From Phallusia mammillata (Eukaryota; Chordata; Ascidiacea; Phlebobranchia; Ascidiidae): 64,000 nucleotides of DNA. Made by a program: the position numbers and the translations under genes. The notes under the pieces were generated by a model. It was not told the origin of the DNA. It made no database searches and saw nothing but the letters and a program-made list of their open reading frames with translations. The stretch spans positions 38,897-102,896 of the forward strand of contig QLIY01000587.1 of the NCBI GenBank assembly GCA_003260075.1, in the 5' to 3' direction. Shown here one piece after another: positions 36,698-48,598 of the stretch (the stretch's first letter is position 1; each line of letters begins with the position of its first letter).

Positions 36698-36890
36698 TGA
36701 CAATGTGGCACAAACATGCAGTTTTCAGACATATGTACTGAAAACCTTGCCACGTTTTTGTGCTTGTGGTGTCATGTTACCATTTCTACCCCCCCCCCCT
36801 GACAATGTGGCACAAACATGCAGTTTTCAGACATATGTACTGAAAACTTTACCACGTTTTTGTGCTGGTGGTGTCATGTTACCATTTCTA
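36698..36890. repeat. Tandem copy pair around poly-C 36789-36799
   Basis: Two ~90-bp copies starting tgacaatgtggcacaaacat, with three or four differences. Confidence 0.8.
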
Positions 36891-37211
36891 AAACTATAAT
36901 ATAATAAACATAGGAAAAGTTTCCCCAAAAACTATTTCCTGTGAGTTACTGGCAGTTACAAATCATCTGCAATAAACATATGGTACTGTGTGCAATTTTG
37001 CTTATATTTGCAGTAATTGTAACACTGTTGCAGCTAAGAGAGGATTTGCAGCTTTGCACCAAGTTTTGTAACATTGAGGCGCTCGTTACTTGCAATGCGA
37101 AATGAGGGATGTAAAAAGCTGTACCTGGTGTAACTTTTCCCTTTATACAGACTTCATTAGTAGCGAGGATAGTGAATTAGGCTAACAGAGACTTTAGTTT
37201 TAATTTAAACC

Positions 37212-38264
37212 TTTTTACAAGTGAATTATGTTTTTTAACAAAACACACTCTCTTAAATATGGTTTGTCTTGTTTGTACTTATGACAATGAGTAACATATA
37301 GTATTAGAATTTTACCCAAGTTATTTAGTGTTTTGGTAGTGTTAGATGAAATTTCAATTATAAATAAATTTGCTAACTTCATTTCTTAACCATAATTCAA
37401 ACATGCATTGCCTAATTAATTTCATTAAAAATATACTAATGTTTAAAACAATTGTTTTCAGACTTAAAAGTGTTTAATTTACATGTTGGAACGTGTTTTT
37501 GTAACCTTGCTGTGTTCCAAAATTTAGGGTCGAACTAACTTATAATGAGCACAAGTATTACAAAATGTGTGGCTCTCTGCATTTTAGTCTTACAGAATTC
37601 ACTTCATACATTGATGTTCAGATATTCACGCACAATTTCCATCAATGGACCACCATATCTATCAACCTCTGTTGTTTTTGTGTCAGAAATTTTAAAGTTT
37701 ATCACCAGTTTAGCAGTCTTATTTTGCCAGTCAAGTCCCCCCCCCCTTTTAACAAAACACACTCTCTTAAATATGGTTTGTCTTGTTTGTACTTCTGACG
37801 ATGAGTAACATATAGTATTAGACTTTTATCCAAGTTATTTAGTGTTTTGGCAGTAGTAGATGTATTTTCAATTATAAATAATTTTGCTAATTTTATTATA
37901 CAAACAATAATATTTTAAACATTGATTGCCTAATTGTTTTCGTAGAAAAATATTAATGTTTTAAACAAAACAAATATTGTCTTCTGATTTTAACAAATCC
38001 AACTTATGTCATGTGATGGTGTTTTTTAAACTGGTATTTACCATTTTATTGGTTTGCAGTAGCTTATAATGAGCACAAGCATCACAAAATGTGCAGCTCT
38101 CTGCATTTTAGTCTTACAGAATTCACTTCACACCTTGATGTTCCGATATTCACGCACAGTTTCCATTGATGGACCACATTATTTATCAACCTCTGTTGTT
38201 TTTGTGTCAGAAATTTTAAAATTTATCACCAGTTTAGCAATTTTATTTTGCCAGTCAAGTAAGT
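37212..38264. repeat. Copy pair carrying exon 1 of transporter B
   Basis: 37212-37736 and 37747-38264 both contain a complete exon 1 (37545-37734 and 38069-38258). They meet at exactly 10 C placed two bases into the donor (TCAA|GT). The exons differ at about 8% of bases and both are open. Confidence 0.75.
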
Positions 38265-41200
38265 AAATTATCACAACATAAAAATGCTTCATGACACTTA
38301 ATCCACACAATGATACTTTGATTTTTATAAAATATTTACTTTTTGCAGAGTATGACTTGCAAAAGTTTTCGAAGGATATCAATGCCGCAGTTAACCCAAT
38401 AGATCTTTTCAAAATTGCCATCCCCTCAGGAATCTATGCAGTCAAAAATAATCTTTTGTTTGTTGCTTTGCTGTATTTGGATTCTGCCACATTCCAAGTT
38501 TGTAGTCTGATTGTTTTTATTTAAAGTAACACAACCCAACTGGTTCATAATTATAATCAGTAAAGAGACACAATTGTTTTAAAAATGCTTGGGTCAAAAT
38601 AAAGTATGCAGTTAGAAGGTTAAAAATCTAAAATAATCTTATTGGTGTAAGTCAGTATTGCATTTTGATAAAACTATGTGCTCTATTGCAGTCTAAGAGG
38701 TTGAGTTGGGCCAATATAAAGCAATATATGGTGTTTTGTCTGCATGTTGATGAAGTATTGTTTTATATTGCAGCTTGTGTTACAAGCCAAATATGCAAAG
38801 TTTTCAGTTTACTATTTTGTCCCCCCCCCCCAACACTGCAATAAACATTCTTCATGATAATTAATCCACACAATAATATTTTATTGTTGCTTTTTATAAA
38901 ATATTAATTTTTTTGCAGAGTATAACTTGCAAAGGTTTTCGAAGGATATCAACACTGCTGTTAAACCACTGGAACTTTTCAAAATTGCTATTCCCTCTGG
39001 AATCTATGCAGTCAAAAATAATCTTTTGTTTGTTGCTTTGTTGTATTTGGATTCTGTCACATTCCAAGTATGTAATCTGATTTTTTATCTGGAGTTACCC
39101 AATCCAACTGATTCAAAATAATAATCAGTAAAGATACACAAATGTGTTAAAAATGCTGAGGTCAAAATAAATTATACAGTTGAAAGGTTAAAAATCTTAT
39201 TGGTGTATGCAGGTATAGCATTTTGTTAAAATTATGTGCTTTATTGCAGTCTAGAGGTTGAGTCAGGCGATATAAAGCAATAAATTATGTTTTGTCTGCA
39301 TGTTGAAGTATTGTTTTATTCTTATTACCAGCCAAATACACAAGTTTAAAATCTGAAAACAGTTTACTATTTTGCAGACCACATACCAACTAAGAGTTTT
39401 GACTACTGTTCTTTTCACAATGGTGATGCTGAAGAAATCCTTTACATTACAACAATGGTGGTCGTTATTCTTTCTGATAATTGGTGTGGCAATGGTACAG
39501 GTAAAAAAATACTGAATTTAGTTTATTGCCACTGCAGAATTATAACTATTGAATTTAAAGATCATATTAAGACAATTGCTCTGCTATCATTTTTTTGGTT
39601 AATTATAACTTCAACAAATTTTAGTTTTGTTTGAATTATTTTATGTAGCTGCAGCGCATTCAATCGTGATCCACCAATTGTGCCCTTCACTGTTTTGTGC
39701 TTCATAAAGTTTCAATTTTATTCCAGCTTAGTGATTGTTCAGTGTCATTTGGTGGCTATTTTGTCTTTCACCATTTTTTTGCAGTTTCCTACAGAATCTG
39801 TGGATGAACCTGACATAGTTTGGGGAAACCAGGTTGCCCCCCCCCCGTGCTTCATAAAGTTTCAATTTTATTCCAGCTTAGTGATTGTTCAGTGGTGGCT
39901 ATGTTGTCTTTCACCATTTTTTTTTGCAGTTTCCTACAGAATCTGTGGATGAACCTGACGTAGTTTTGGGAAACCAGCTTTTTGGTCTTTTCATTATGAT
40001 TCTGGTATGCCTGACAAGCAGTTTTGCTGGAGTCTATTTTGAATTGCTTTTAAAAGAGGAAAAAATACCCCTATGGATACGCAACGTGCAAATGGGTGTG
40101 TAGAAAAAATATAATTTAGGGGATTGGATAAGTTAAGTGACTCAGAAACATATAAAAGCTGTGTAGAAAACATAAAAAAACAATAACACTATATTTTTGA
40201 CACAGATCTTTAACTTAATGATCATGATGCATCTTAAACTGAAAAGCAAAAGTATTGTACACAAACATATTGCAAGATAAAATCATTCTCCCCCCCCCCA
40301 TGATGCATCTTAAACTGAAAAGCAAAAGTATTGTACACAAACATATTATAAAATCATTCCTTTTAAGTTCAATATGTCCAGCCAAATTTATAGTAAAACA
40401 CTTGGTCAGGAGTTGGTTGAAGTATCTATTTATCTTTTCAGGTGGTTTTGGAATTATTTTTTCTGGCATTCAAATGTGTTGGAATGATGGTGAAGCCATA
40501 TCTAAATATGGAATATTGCAAGGCTACAATACAGCGGTTGTCATGGTGTTGTTATTGCAGGTATGAATTTATTATTACTTGTATATCTTTATCTCGGTCT
40601 TGCCAAAGAAACTTACTATAATCATTATAGCTATCAATCGCAGAGTACAAGGTCTTCTATAGAAGTTGTAGTCAATTGAGTTTCTCTAGCTCCAGATAGA
40701 CAATTGTCATAAGTTACAAATACACAACAGGCTAGATTCTCCAAGTCATGTCTTGCAGTAAAGCAGTCTAGTTGTGCATTTAAATAAACTGTCAATACAC
40801 AGTAATTTTTGCATAATATAACTTGCTGTATGTATTCTACAGGCATATGGTGGACTTCTGGTTGCATACGTGATCAAATGCACTGACAGCATCATCAAGA
40901 ATTTTGCATCATCGCTAGCAGTAATTGTTTCCTATCTTCTTGCCTACCTTGTTTTGGATGAAATCCACCCCACCCTGTAAGTTTTTTATGTGTAAATAGC
41001 TCAGTAATACTTTACTACATGTAAACCATCCTGCCTCTTTAATACATTACAACCTAAATTTCTAATGCTACACACAATTTTTTCAAGCTACACATGTGTT
41101 TGGATCCAAAAATGACTAAATGAATGAAACATTGACTTTCAATTGTTTCATATTACAAATAGCTGTTTCTAGTAGTGTGTAGACACAATTTTTGAAACTC

Positions 41201-41347
41201 AAATATTTAAATGCAAACATTGTTATGTGAAACAAGTTTTTTTTATAAATTTTCTTGTGTTTTAGATTGTTTACTTGTGGGGCAGGTTTAGTGGTCACAT
41301 CTACATTCATGTACGTCCAAAAATCTTACAAGAGTAAATCAATATGA
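37545..41347 (+). CDS. SLC35A2/A3-like nucleotide-sugar transporter, copy B
   Basis: Tandem paralogue of 30222-34725 with identical intron phases. Exons: 1 at 37545-37734 or 38069-38258; 2 at 38349-38497 or 38919-39067; 3 at 39378-39500; 4 at 39930-40095 (a broken copy at 39785-39836); 5 at 40442-40560; 6 at 40843-40976; 7 at 41266-41347. One path gives 320 aa. Blocks: MSTSITKC(V/A)[82 protein letters not shown]. The predicted role is Golgi import of UDP-sugars. Differences from copy A cluster in the loops and in the last helices (NFASSL in place of GFATSL). The doubled exons are each intact with splice sites, so they could be read as mutually exclusive exons, but the 10-C joins favour two alleles laid in series. 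Confidence 0.92.
38270..39370. repeat. Copy pair carrying exon 2 of transporter B
   Basis: 38270-38820 and 38833-39370, joined by 12 C (10 plus native CC). Exon copies differ at about 9% of bases, including conservative amino-acid changes (NPIDL against KPLEL). Confidence 0.7.
39692..39975. repeat. Copy pair around the start of exon 4 of transporter B
   Basis: 39692-39836 ends 52 bases into exon 4. After exactly 10 C, 39847 restarts at gtgcttcataaagtttcaat, and exon 4 then runs to completion. Confidence 0.75.
40224..40355. repeat. Tandem copy pair around poly-C 40290-40299
   Basis: catgatgcatcttaaactga repeated with one short indel. Intron 4 of transporter B. Confidence 0.75.
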
Positions 41348-42115
41348 AGTTGAGTGGTTATCAAGCTTGTTTTAAATCGTGAACACTTAAAGTTTTGCAG
41401 TGCTACCTATTTTGAATTTTTTTTTTGTGGTTAGAGATTTTGATTTTAGGCGCATTTTTGTTTTTGACCCTATTCTCGCGCTATTATTTGTGTTGGTTGT
41501 CATTTGTACAGACATAAGGTTAGAAAATGTACAAAATCAAGCCCATATTGCAGTAACAGACAACATACATATATTTTATTACAATTTGGCATGTAAGAGT
41601 GTTTCATATGTTTGGTTTCAAAGTGCTGTGACCATTTATCGAAATTCGGTACTTCTTCAATTTTGGAAGCAGTTTCACATAAAATATAATTGCTTTTTGC
41701 TTGTATTCAGTGTGCATAGACATCAGTGTTGCTATTGAACTAATAGTACACAATAATTATCGTCTATTTTTTCAACAGTTTGTCATTATTGTTTTGCTAT
41801 AGTTGACCATTTTTTTGCAAAAAACTGCAGTTTTGCTGGTGCATATTTCTTCAATTACCCTTTAGTTCAAAGAAACTTCCTAATTTTCATAAAATTGTGC
41901 ATGTATGCTTAAAAATACAATGTTTTTTTTGTATTTTTTCAAGGAAAACTTCCATTTGTAATCATCATATTCAAAGTATGCTTCAGTTGAAAGTAAAGGT
42001 GTTTTGAGCTTTTTACACGCATGCTTTTTGTGCAATGTATTAATTCCATGTGTGTTACTGTCCCTACGTTTTCAGTCAGCATCATACTTTTTACCCTTAA
42101 TACACTAAAACACCT
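41348..42115. other. Convergent intergenic region
   Basis: 3' regions of transporter B (+) and the small membrane gene (-). No gene or repeat recognised. Confidence 0.4.
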
Positions 42116-43170
42116 TTAAAGTTTATTGCGTTGTTTGAAACCAAGTCCAACAGAGAAGGAGGTCACCATTACTGAAGCAAATCCGACAACTGTCGTTCCC
42201 TGCTCGTACTGGTTTGAGCCAACGTTGAAAATCAGCATTGTGAAAAATACAATCCACAATAATGCTGCTGGAATTATTAGCGCTGCGGTAATAGCAAGCA
42301 GGTCTTTAGCAAAACGGAAAGCTGACAACCATGTACCGAGAATACCTAAAAGAATAACGATTTTGGTAAATTATAATCACATATATCTAAGCATTTAAAT
42401 TCAAATTCTCAAAACGTATGAAGTGTCTTTTAGTTGAAGGTGCGCTCGCTCGTGCTACAGGCGTATTTAGTTTTATCTAATTTCGCTCCTTCTAAGCCAA
42501 GCACAAGGCTTTGAACATTATTTTTGCCGAAAACTTTATTGAAAAGCCCATCCCAATATCAATAACCAAAGGGTTAATGTTTTGTTTGCCTACAAAACAG
42601 TGGTCAAACCGCAGTATTTGACATTAAAGTCGTAAAAATGTTGAAGTGAGCAAAATGTATAAAACAAAATAGCAAAAACAATTCTTCTAATTATTTAGAG
42701 AAGCAAATGAATGTAACTCTTTTGCTTTACCAAAAGTTTGTACGTCATCGCAAATTTTTAAAACTTACCACATGCAAAAGATCCGTACATCAGAAACGCC
42801 AGACCCCCCCCCCGCAAAATGTATAAAACAAAATAGCAAAAACAATTCTTCTAATTATTTACAGAAGCAAATGAATGTAACTCTTTTGCTTTACTAAAAG
42901 TTTGTACGTCATCGCAAAATTTTAAAACTTACCACATGCAAAAGATCCGTACATCAGAAACGCCAGGTAGGAAAACCAATAATGGTATTCACTATAAACA
43001 TCGCCATCGTACAAATGTTGTATAAAAGCAAGACTGACTTCCAAAACGCAGGTGATCCCAAAAATACAAAGCAACATTTCAAACCAAGTAAAAGCTTGCA
43101 CTTTTTCAGCCCAGGTGACACTGCTCATATCAACCACCACGCTTCTATCCAGGCTTTTCATACGTCCCAT
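42116..43170 (-). CDS. Small four-helix membrane protein, unrecognised
   Basis: Two exons, 42933-43170 and 42116-42345, joined in phase 1 with good splice sites; 155 aa. A TTTTTAG acceptor-like site lies just upstream (43197), so the start is taken as the first ATG after it (MGRMKSLDRSVVVDMS); an in-frame ATG lies at 43200. Four hydrophobic segments: WFEMLLCIFGITCVLEVSLAF, YWFSYLAFLMYGSFACGILG, LLAITAALIIPAALLWIVFF and VGFASVMVTSFSVGLGF, with an acidic loop after the first. The topology resembles small MARVEL- or claudin-like proteins, but no signature was found. It is transcribed divergently from 43378, with about 200 bp between. Confidence 0.65.
42654..42965. repeat. Tandem copy pair around poly-C 42804-42813
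   Basis: 42654-42803 repeats at 42814-42965, including about 33 bases of the 3' end of exon 1 of the small membrane gene. Spacer exactly 10 C. Confidence 0.8.
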
Positions 43171-43377
43171 ATTTTGCGATGACAAATGGTCTAAAAACAA
43201 ATAAAATTTCCTTCAAATTCGTGAAAATACTCCATTGCGTTTTTGTTTAGTTATTTCGAACACAAAACCACCGAAACAATCATCAATCAATTGTTACGTT
43301 TCAATAGCGAGTGTCTTAAACAAAGACGCCCTTAAGATTTGCAGTTAGTTGACAAGTTTTGACTGAAATTGCAGAAA
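43171..43377. promoter_or_regulatory. Short bidirectional promoter region
   Basis: Only about 200 bases separate the two head-to-head start codons. It includes an acceptor-like site for the minus gene and ATTGCAG just before the plus-gene ATG, so leader exons or trans-splicing are possible on both sides. Confidence 0.45.
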
Positions 43378-44061
43378 ATGGCTCATTCCAAACGAAAAGC
43401 GCAAAAGAAAAACCGCGAATTTGCAAGCAGGCTTCCGGAAGAAAAGCAACCGGGCTCTTTAAGTGGTCGAGAAGGGATTTATGGAGTGGTTATTCTGATA
43501 AAAATGTTCTACAGTCTGTACTGGGGCAAAACTACCCACCAAAAGACTGATAAAGAATCTCTTTGGTCCCTGTTTGGTGCTTTCTCGACTATGATTATCC
43601 CAGGTAGGAAAACTGAGTGATTTAATAAACATACAACTGTTTGAAAAATATAGTTGTAACTAAAATTATGAGTCGTTTTTGCAGACAGGTACTGCAGTTG
43701 TGTACAGCAATTTCGAACTGCTTGCAGCATGGCATGTTTTTTAAATGGTGGATTTTTTGGTACATAATGATTTAGGCCATATCCATACACTTGATTTTGC
43801 ATTTCAGGGCTAGCTGCTTTTGTTTTTGTGAAAAATCGACGACAGAAATCGAACCAGATGTTATTTGTGGCAATTTTAACCAGCGGTTTTCTGGCATTTT
43901 TATGGATGGCATCCATGTTGGCTGAGGGTATGTTTTTACCCACTGTCGATTATGAAGTAGACTCCGCTGCACCAATATCTATTTCATCATTTCCACAGTA
44001 CACCTTAATTTTTACTGCTACATATGGTGTTGGGATTTACGCTTTTAGTGCAATAATATAG
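43378..44061 (+). CDS. Small multi-pass membrane protein, unrecognised
   Basis: Two exons, 43378-43603 and 43808-44061, phase 1, 159 aa. The start MAHSKRKAQKKNREF is highly basic. Hydrophobic stretches: GVVILIKMFYSLYW, LFGAFSTMIIPGLAAFVFV, MLFVAILTSGFLAFLWMASML and YTLIFTATYGVGIYAFSAII. An acidic loop (LPTVDYEVDSAAP) lies before the last helix. Size and topology are like the divergent neighbour, but I see no sequence similarity between them. No family assigned. Confidence 0.65.
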
Positions 44062-45945
44062 CGTATAATGGTCTTGTTTTGACTGGATATTGGTTGCGTC
44101 ATGTACATAGCCAAATGTAAAGTGGTTTGTGTGCAAAAAAAAATACAATTTAAACATAAATTTTTTATTTATTTTGTTTTTTTTTGGTGATAAAATAAGT
44201 ACATGGCATTACCCAATGTAGTTAAAAGTACATCACAGTTGTTTATGCCTGGTGTTGGTTGTCTTTTTGGCTTGAAGTGCAGTTATTCGCATAATCCTTG
44301 CTCTACAAGAGTTTATCCAAAGTTTGCTTTATATCCACTATGCCGAGTAAAGAGCACAACCCCCCCCCCAGTGCAGTTATTCGCATAATCCTTGCTCTAC
44401 AAGAGTTTATCCAAAGTCTGCTTTATATCCACTATGCAGAGTAACGAGCACAGAGTACGACTGAGTCTTTTCTGTCACCGAGTTTAAATCTCATTCTTGG
44501 CCTTGTCAAAACAGCAAAATTATAAAAAAAATGAAGTTGGATATGAAACCTAAAAACAGGTGGTTACCAAGGGACTCAGAATCAAACAAAAAAGATTTCT
44601 GCTAAAGCAGATATTCTTTCAATGATTCATCATAGCCAGGGCAAGCCTACTTTGAATATGATGACTGTTTAAAAATACTATAGGCAATATAATATGCTTT
44701 GGCACACCAGTAGCCTAGACAAGAGTGAAATTATCTAGACAAAAATTTTTGTGTGCACTGTCATGGGGTTCAAATATTTTATCAACAGTATTTACACTCG
44801 TAGCATGTTCTACTAACCACAGAAAAACAGTTTTTGATGTTGCTTAGAGATCTATACACAAGTTAATTTCGAACTGATTTGTGGAGGTGAACATAGCAAC
44901 ATTTGTAAGAACAACTTTGCACGAATTGAGGACGCATAGACAACATAGTAACACGTTATAGCCGTTTATTGAGAACCAGCAAAGTATAATGAACTCCAAC
45001 AACACACAAACACGCATAAACCCAACAACAGCGCCAACCGGTGACCGTGTTTTTTTGTTAACAGTGACGCTCGTGAAATTGCAAAAACGCGCTGGATTTT
45101 GTACAGAAGTGCAGGCAGTTTTCTGAGTTGATTGTATACGCAGAGCTGGTACTTAGGGGGGCATTGCGCACCCCCAAATGCGCCAAAACTACTGATTTGG
45201 GGTAAAACTTTAAGAAAACAACAAAACTATGAATAAATGATTTAAACTCAACGTTAATGTAACGTGTTTAAATAGTTTAAATATGTTTCTTAAATTCCAT
45301 TACACAACGACAGAACGCAAAATAACAAAGCTATGTCAAAAAACAACGGTAATACAGTTTCTTGGAGATCAATGTTCTAGTTCGAATGTGTGGCTAATCA
45401 CAAAACAAAAAACTAATTAGCCAAAACTGTTAACTGGCGCAAATCAAATAATGTTTTCAACAAAATAAACCATCGCACAGGCGTTCACTTTTCTGTAAAT
45501 TATAACTTGCTATTTGGCTTCCTAATCTGTTCTAGCATATCTTTATTAACCCATTAGAATACAAAAATGCATAAAAAAAAATCTATTTTAAAGTTTTTGG
45601 CGTTTAGAGAAAAATGTACAAAAAATAATCTGAAGGAAATTTTATCTAACTTTGCTTGTTCTGGAAAAAAAAGAATAATTGCAAAACGAAAACAGAAGCT
45701 ACAGACAGCTGACGTCACAGACAAAAACTACGTAATACAAAGAACTTTAGGGGAAAATTATGTAAAGGGACAAAAAAGTTTATTTGATTGTTTATCATTT
45801 TAGCTGAAGATGTAAAGCGGAAAAATCTAAACAAAAAAATTAAAAATACAATCACAGAAACAAACATCACATTTTGAGACGAACTTTTTAGGGGGTGTGT
45901 GTTTTGGGTGTCAGGGGGGTATGTGAGGGAATTTTTTAGAGGGAT
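44062..45945. other. Intergenic region with one copy pair
   Basis: Contains the 44275-44455 duplication joined by exactly 10 C (44360-44369) and AT-rich DNA. A Lys-rich frame at 45567-45803 is probably chance. The left part is the 3' flank of the plus-strand gene and the right part that of pyruvate kinase. Confidence 0.4.
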
Positions 45946-48526
45946 TTAGTCGACCTGCACCACTCGCATGGTGTTGGTGAACCCTGATCCCGGCTGCCAT
46001 CCAGTGACTACTATCACAAAGTCACGTGACTTGAGGAATTTCCTCTCCTTGCCAACTTCGATGGCGAACTTCACACGGCCGTCGACGTCATCGGACCAGT
46101 TGGGAAGAACCGGTTCCTATGGCAACAAGAAGAGATGTTTTAGCAAATGTTAAATCCCACCGGGCATTGCTTGGGGCTGGCTGGTTTTAATGTTGCCGTG
46201 CAGGTTATAAAGATAGTTACACAAAATCTTAAACTGGTTTATAGCAGGGCTTCTCAAACTTTCTTGCTCTGCGACCCCATTTTAAACAAGAAATTTCTAT
46301 GTGACCCCTTGATGGGTATAACCTATACACGTGAATGATATTTAAACAATAAATTCACGCACATATACCATTTATTGTGACAATGACATAATAACGCATG
46401 ATGCTTCGCGACCCCAAAATTAAATTTCGTGGTCCCAATTAGGGTCGAGACCAACATTTTGAGAAGCCCAGGTTTATAGCAATAATAACTAGGGATGGTT
46501 CAAAACTGCGAATGTTCTGTTTGGTCGAATACCGAGCATTTCACATTGCAAATTTAATGCTCGGGTCAGTTTGTGCAACTGCTCTGCTGAGCATCGAGCA
46601 TCAAAAACAGCGATGCTCGGTACCGAGTACTCGGGTTCTGGCTCGACTCGGCCTATCTCTAATAATAAACTTATTGTAGGAGAGCGGACACAAGGTCTCT
46701 AACAGGTGGCTTATATCTAGAATTTGTAACAAATTTGCGAGATTATATTATTTCGAAAAAATCATGTGGGTAAGCTTATTCAAGAAAGCGAGCACAAGAC
46801 TAAAAAAGAAATCAACAATGTTAGTGACATCATAATCCACAATGTGACATCACAACCCACCTGGTATAGAATAGGGAAGCATCCTCGCCAGAGATGAACC
46901 TGTCGTGCAGTCTGTTCAAACCTTGTCACAGTAAGGATCGGTGCACGGGGTCTGTAACTTGAAACCTGGGCAGCTGATTGGCCAGAGCGAGTAAGGACAA
47001 TTATACCAGCTGCAAAACATGATATAGGGGCGTGTCACAAAATGTGGGTGTTGCGAAACGTTATTCCAGTGACCTTTGTAAGGTAACAGGGGCGTGTAAT
47101 AGGCGTGACCCTTTATAAATGTGACTGTTTTTTTGGGACGTATTGTGAATTTAGGTAAAAGGTAGAACCCTGGTTATATAACACAACGGAATGTGCTTGT
47201 GGAATAAAAAAGCTTTTTTTCATTATCAACAAAGTCAAAATGGGAGGTAAAGCAAAATAAACTGAGAAATCTTTGCGATAAAAGGACGTTGTCAATGCAT
47301 GAATTCATTTTTATTTTTAAATTTCACAGCTATGCTTTGCATGACAAAATTGACGTTATTATATCCGCCAAGACACACATACACACTGATTGGATTGGCT
47401 GTTAGTTTCAACAATGATGTCTCAATCAGTTTGGTGGTTCTTCAGACAAAAACACAGCATGAAATTTTCAGAGATTTTTTTCCTACTAGTTTTGACCTCG
47501 TTAAAGGTTGCAATTTGGGTGCAACATACGCCAACGCAACGTGTTTAACAAACACGATTCACTTTACGTTTCAAAGAATCGTAAATTCAAACCAGATTAT
47601 TTTCAAACACATCCGTTTGAAGCTATATGTGACTTGGTCGAAAACGTCTTTCATTAACGTTTAAAGCAAATTGAAACTGAAAAATTGAAACTTTTAAATC
47701 CAGTTTTTGAAAATTTGTCATCCTACATTAAACATATTCAGCTTGCAACGTTGTAATTATCAAGCGCACGTGTCACTTTTATAGAAATCGATTATTGGAG
47801 CTGACGTACGTACTTAAGTTCAAGGACAAAAGGGCAAGAGGGTTTAAGTAGGGATCAATTTCTCTAATAACAAAAGCCACATAGCTTTCAATCAATACTT
47901 TTTACTGTCACATGTGACGAAATTCAAGGGCATTTCAAACTGAAAAGCGTTTGGCGAAGATAAAACGTGTGATACAGATGCTTTATCGCCGGGACCAGAA
48001 TTTGCTACCTTGCTACATTTTTTTCAATTTTAATATGCCTTTTATAGCTTTAACTCTCATCTATGTTAACACTCACCAGCTTGACATCTGAAGGAAGCTT
48101 CAACCACTGCACTCGCGATGGCACTGCCAGAATCAGTGGCGTAACTTCGACATTGGCGGAGCTCTTCAAATTCCTGCAAAAAACATTGATACACTTAAAC
48201 TATTGGTTCCACAGGCTTTTTTGATATTTATTGCCATGACAAGCCATATATTTTTGTAATAACTTGTGCATTTCCTTGCAGTACTTGCCTTGGTGTTTTA
48301 GGTTATCTAACTTTTTGTTTACTTATACGTAAAAGACTTAAAAGTGGATTACTTCTTGAAAAGTCATTGACTAGTCTTTGCAGGCTAAGAACTTAATTTC
48401 ACTTTTACAATCTTGGGGTGTTTAAAGTCACTAAACTCACCCTTTTATGGAAGATACTTGCTTCAGCCTCTCTAGCAATTTGATGTTGCATTTTCACACA
48501 GTCAAGGGGAAAACTGCCTAAAAACA

Positions 48527-48598
<72 letters not shown>

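Larger units (their letters stand above)
34726..37544. other. Intergenic region between the two transporter genes
   Basis: No gene seen. Contains three poly-C-joined copy pairs (34825-35210, 35452-35777, 36698-36890), another poly-C at 36073-36082, a hAT left end at 35778 and a small MITE at 36300-36409. Confidence 0.5.

Noticed and set aside
45567-45803. Lys-rich 78-aa plus-strand frame
   Set aside because: AT-rich composition explains the Lys content; no domain, splice support or start context.
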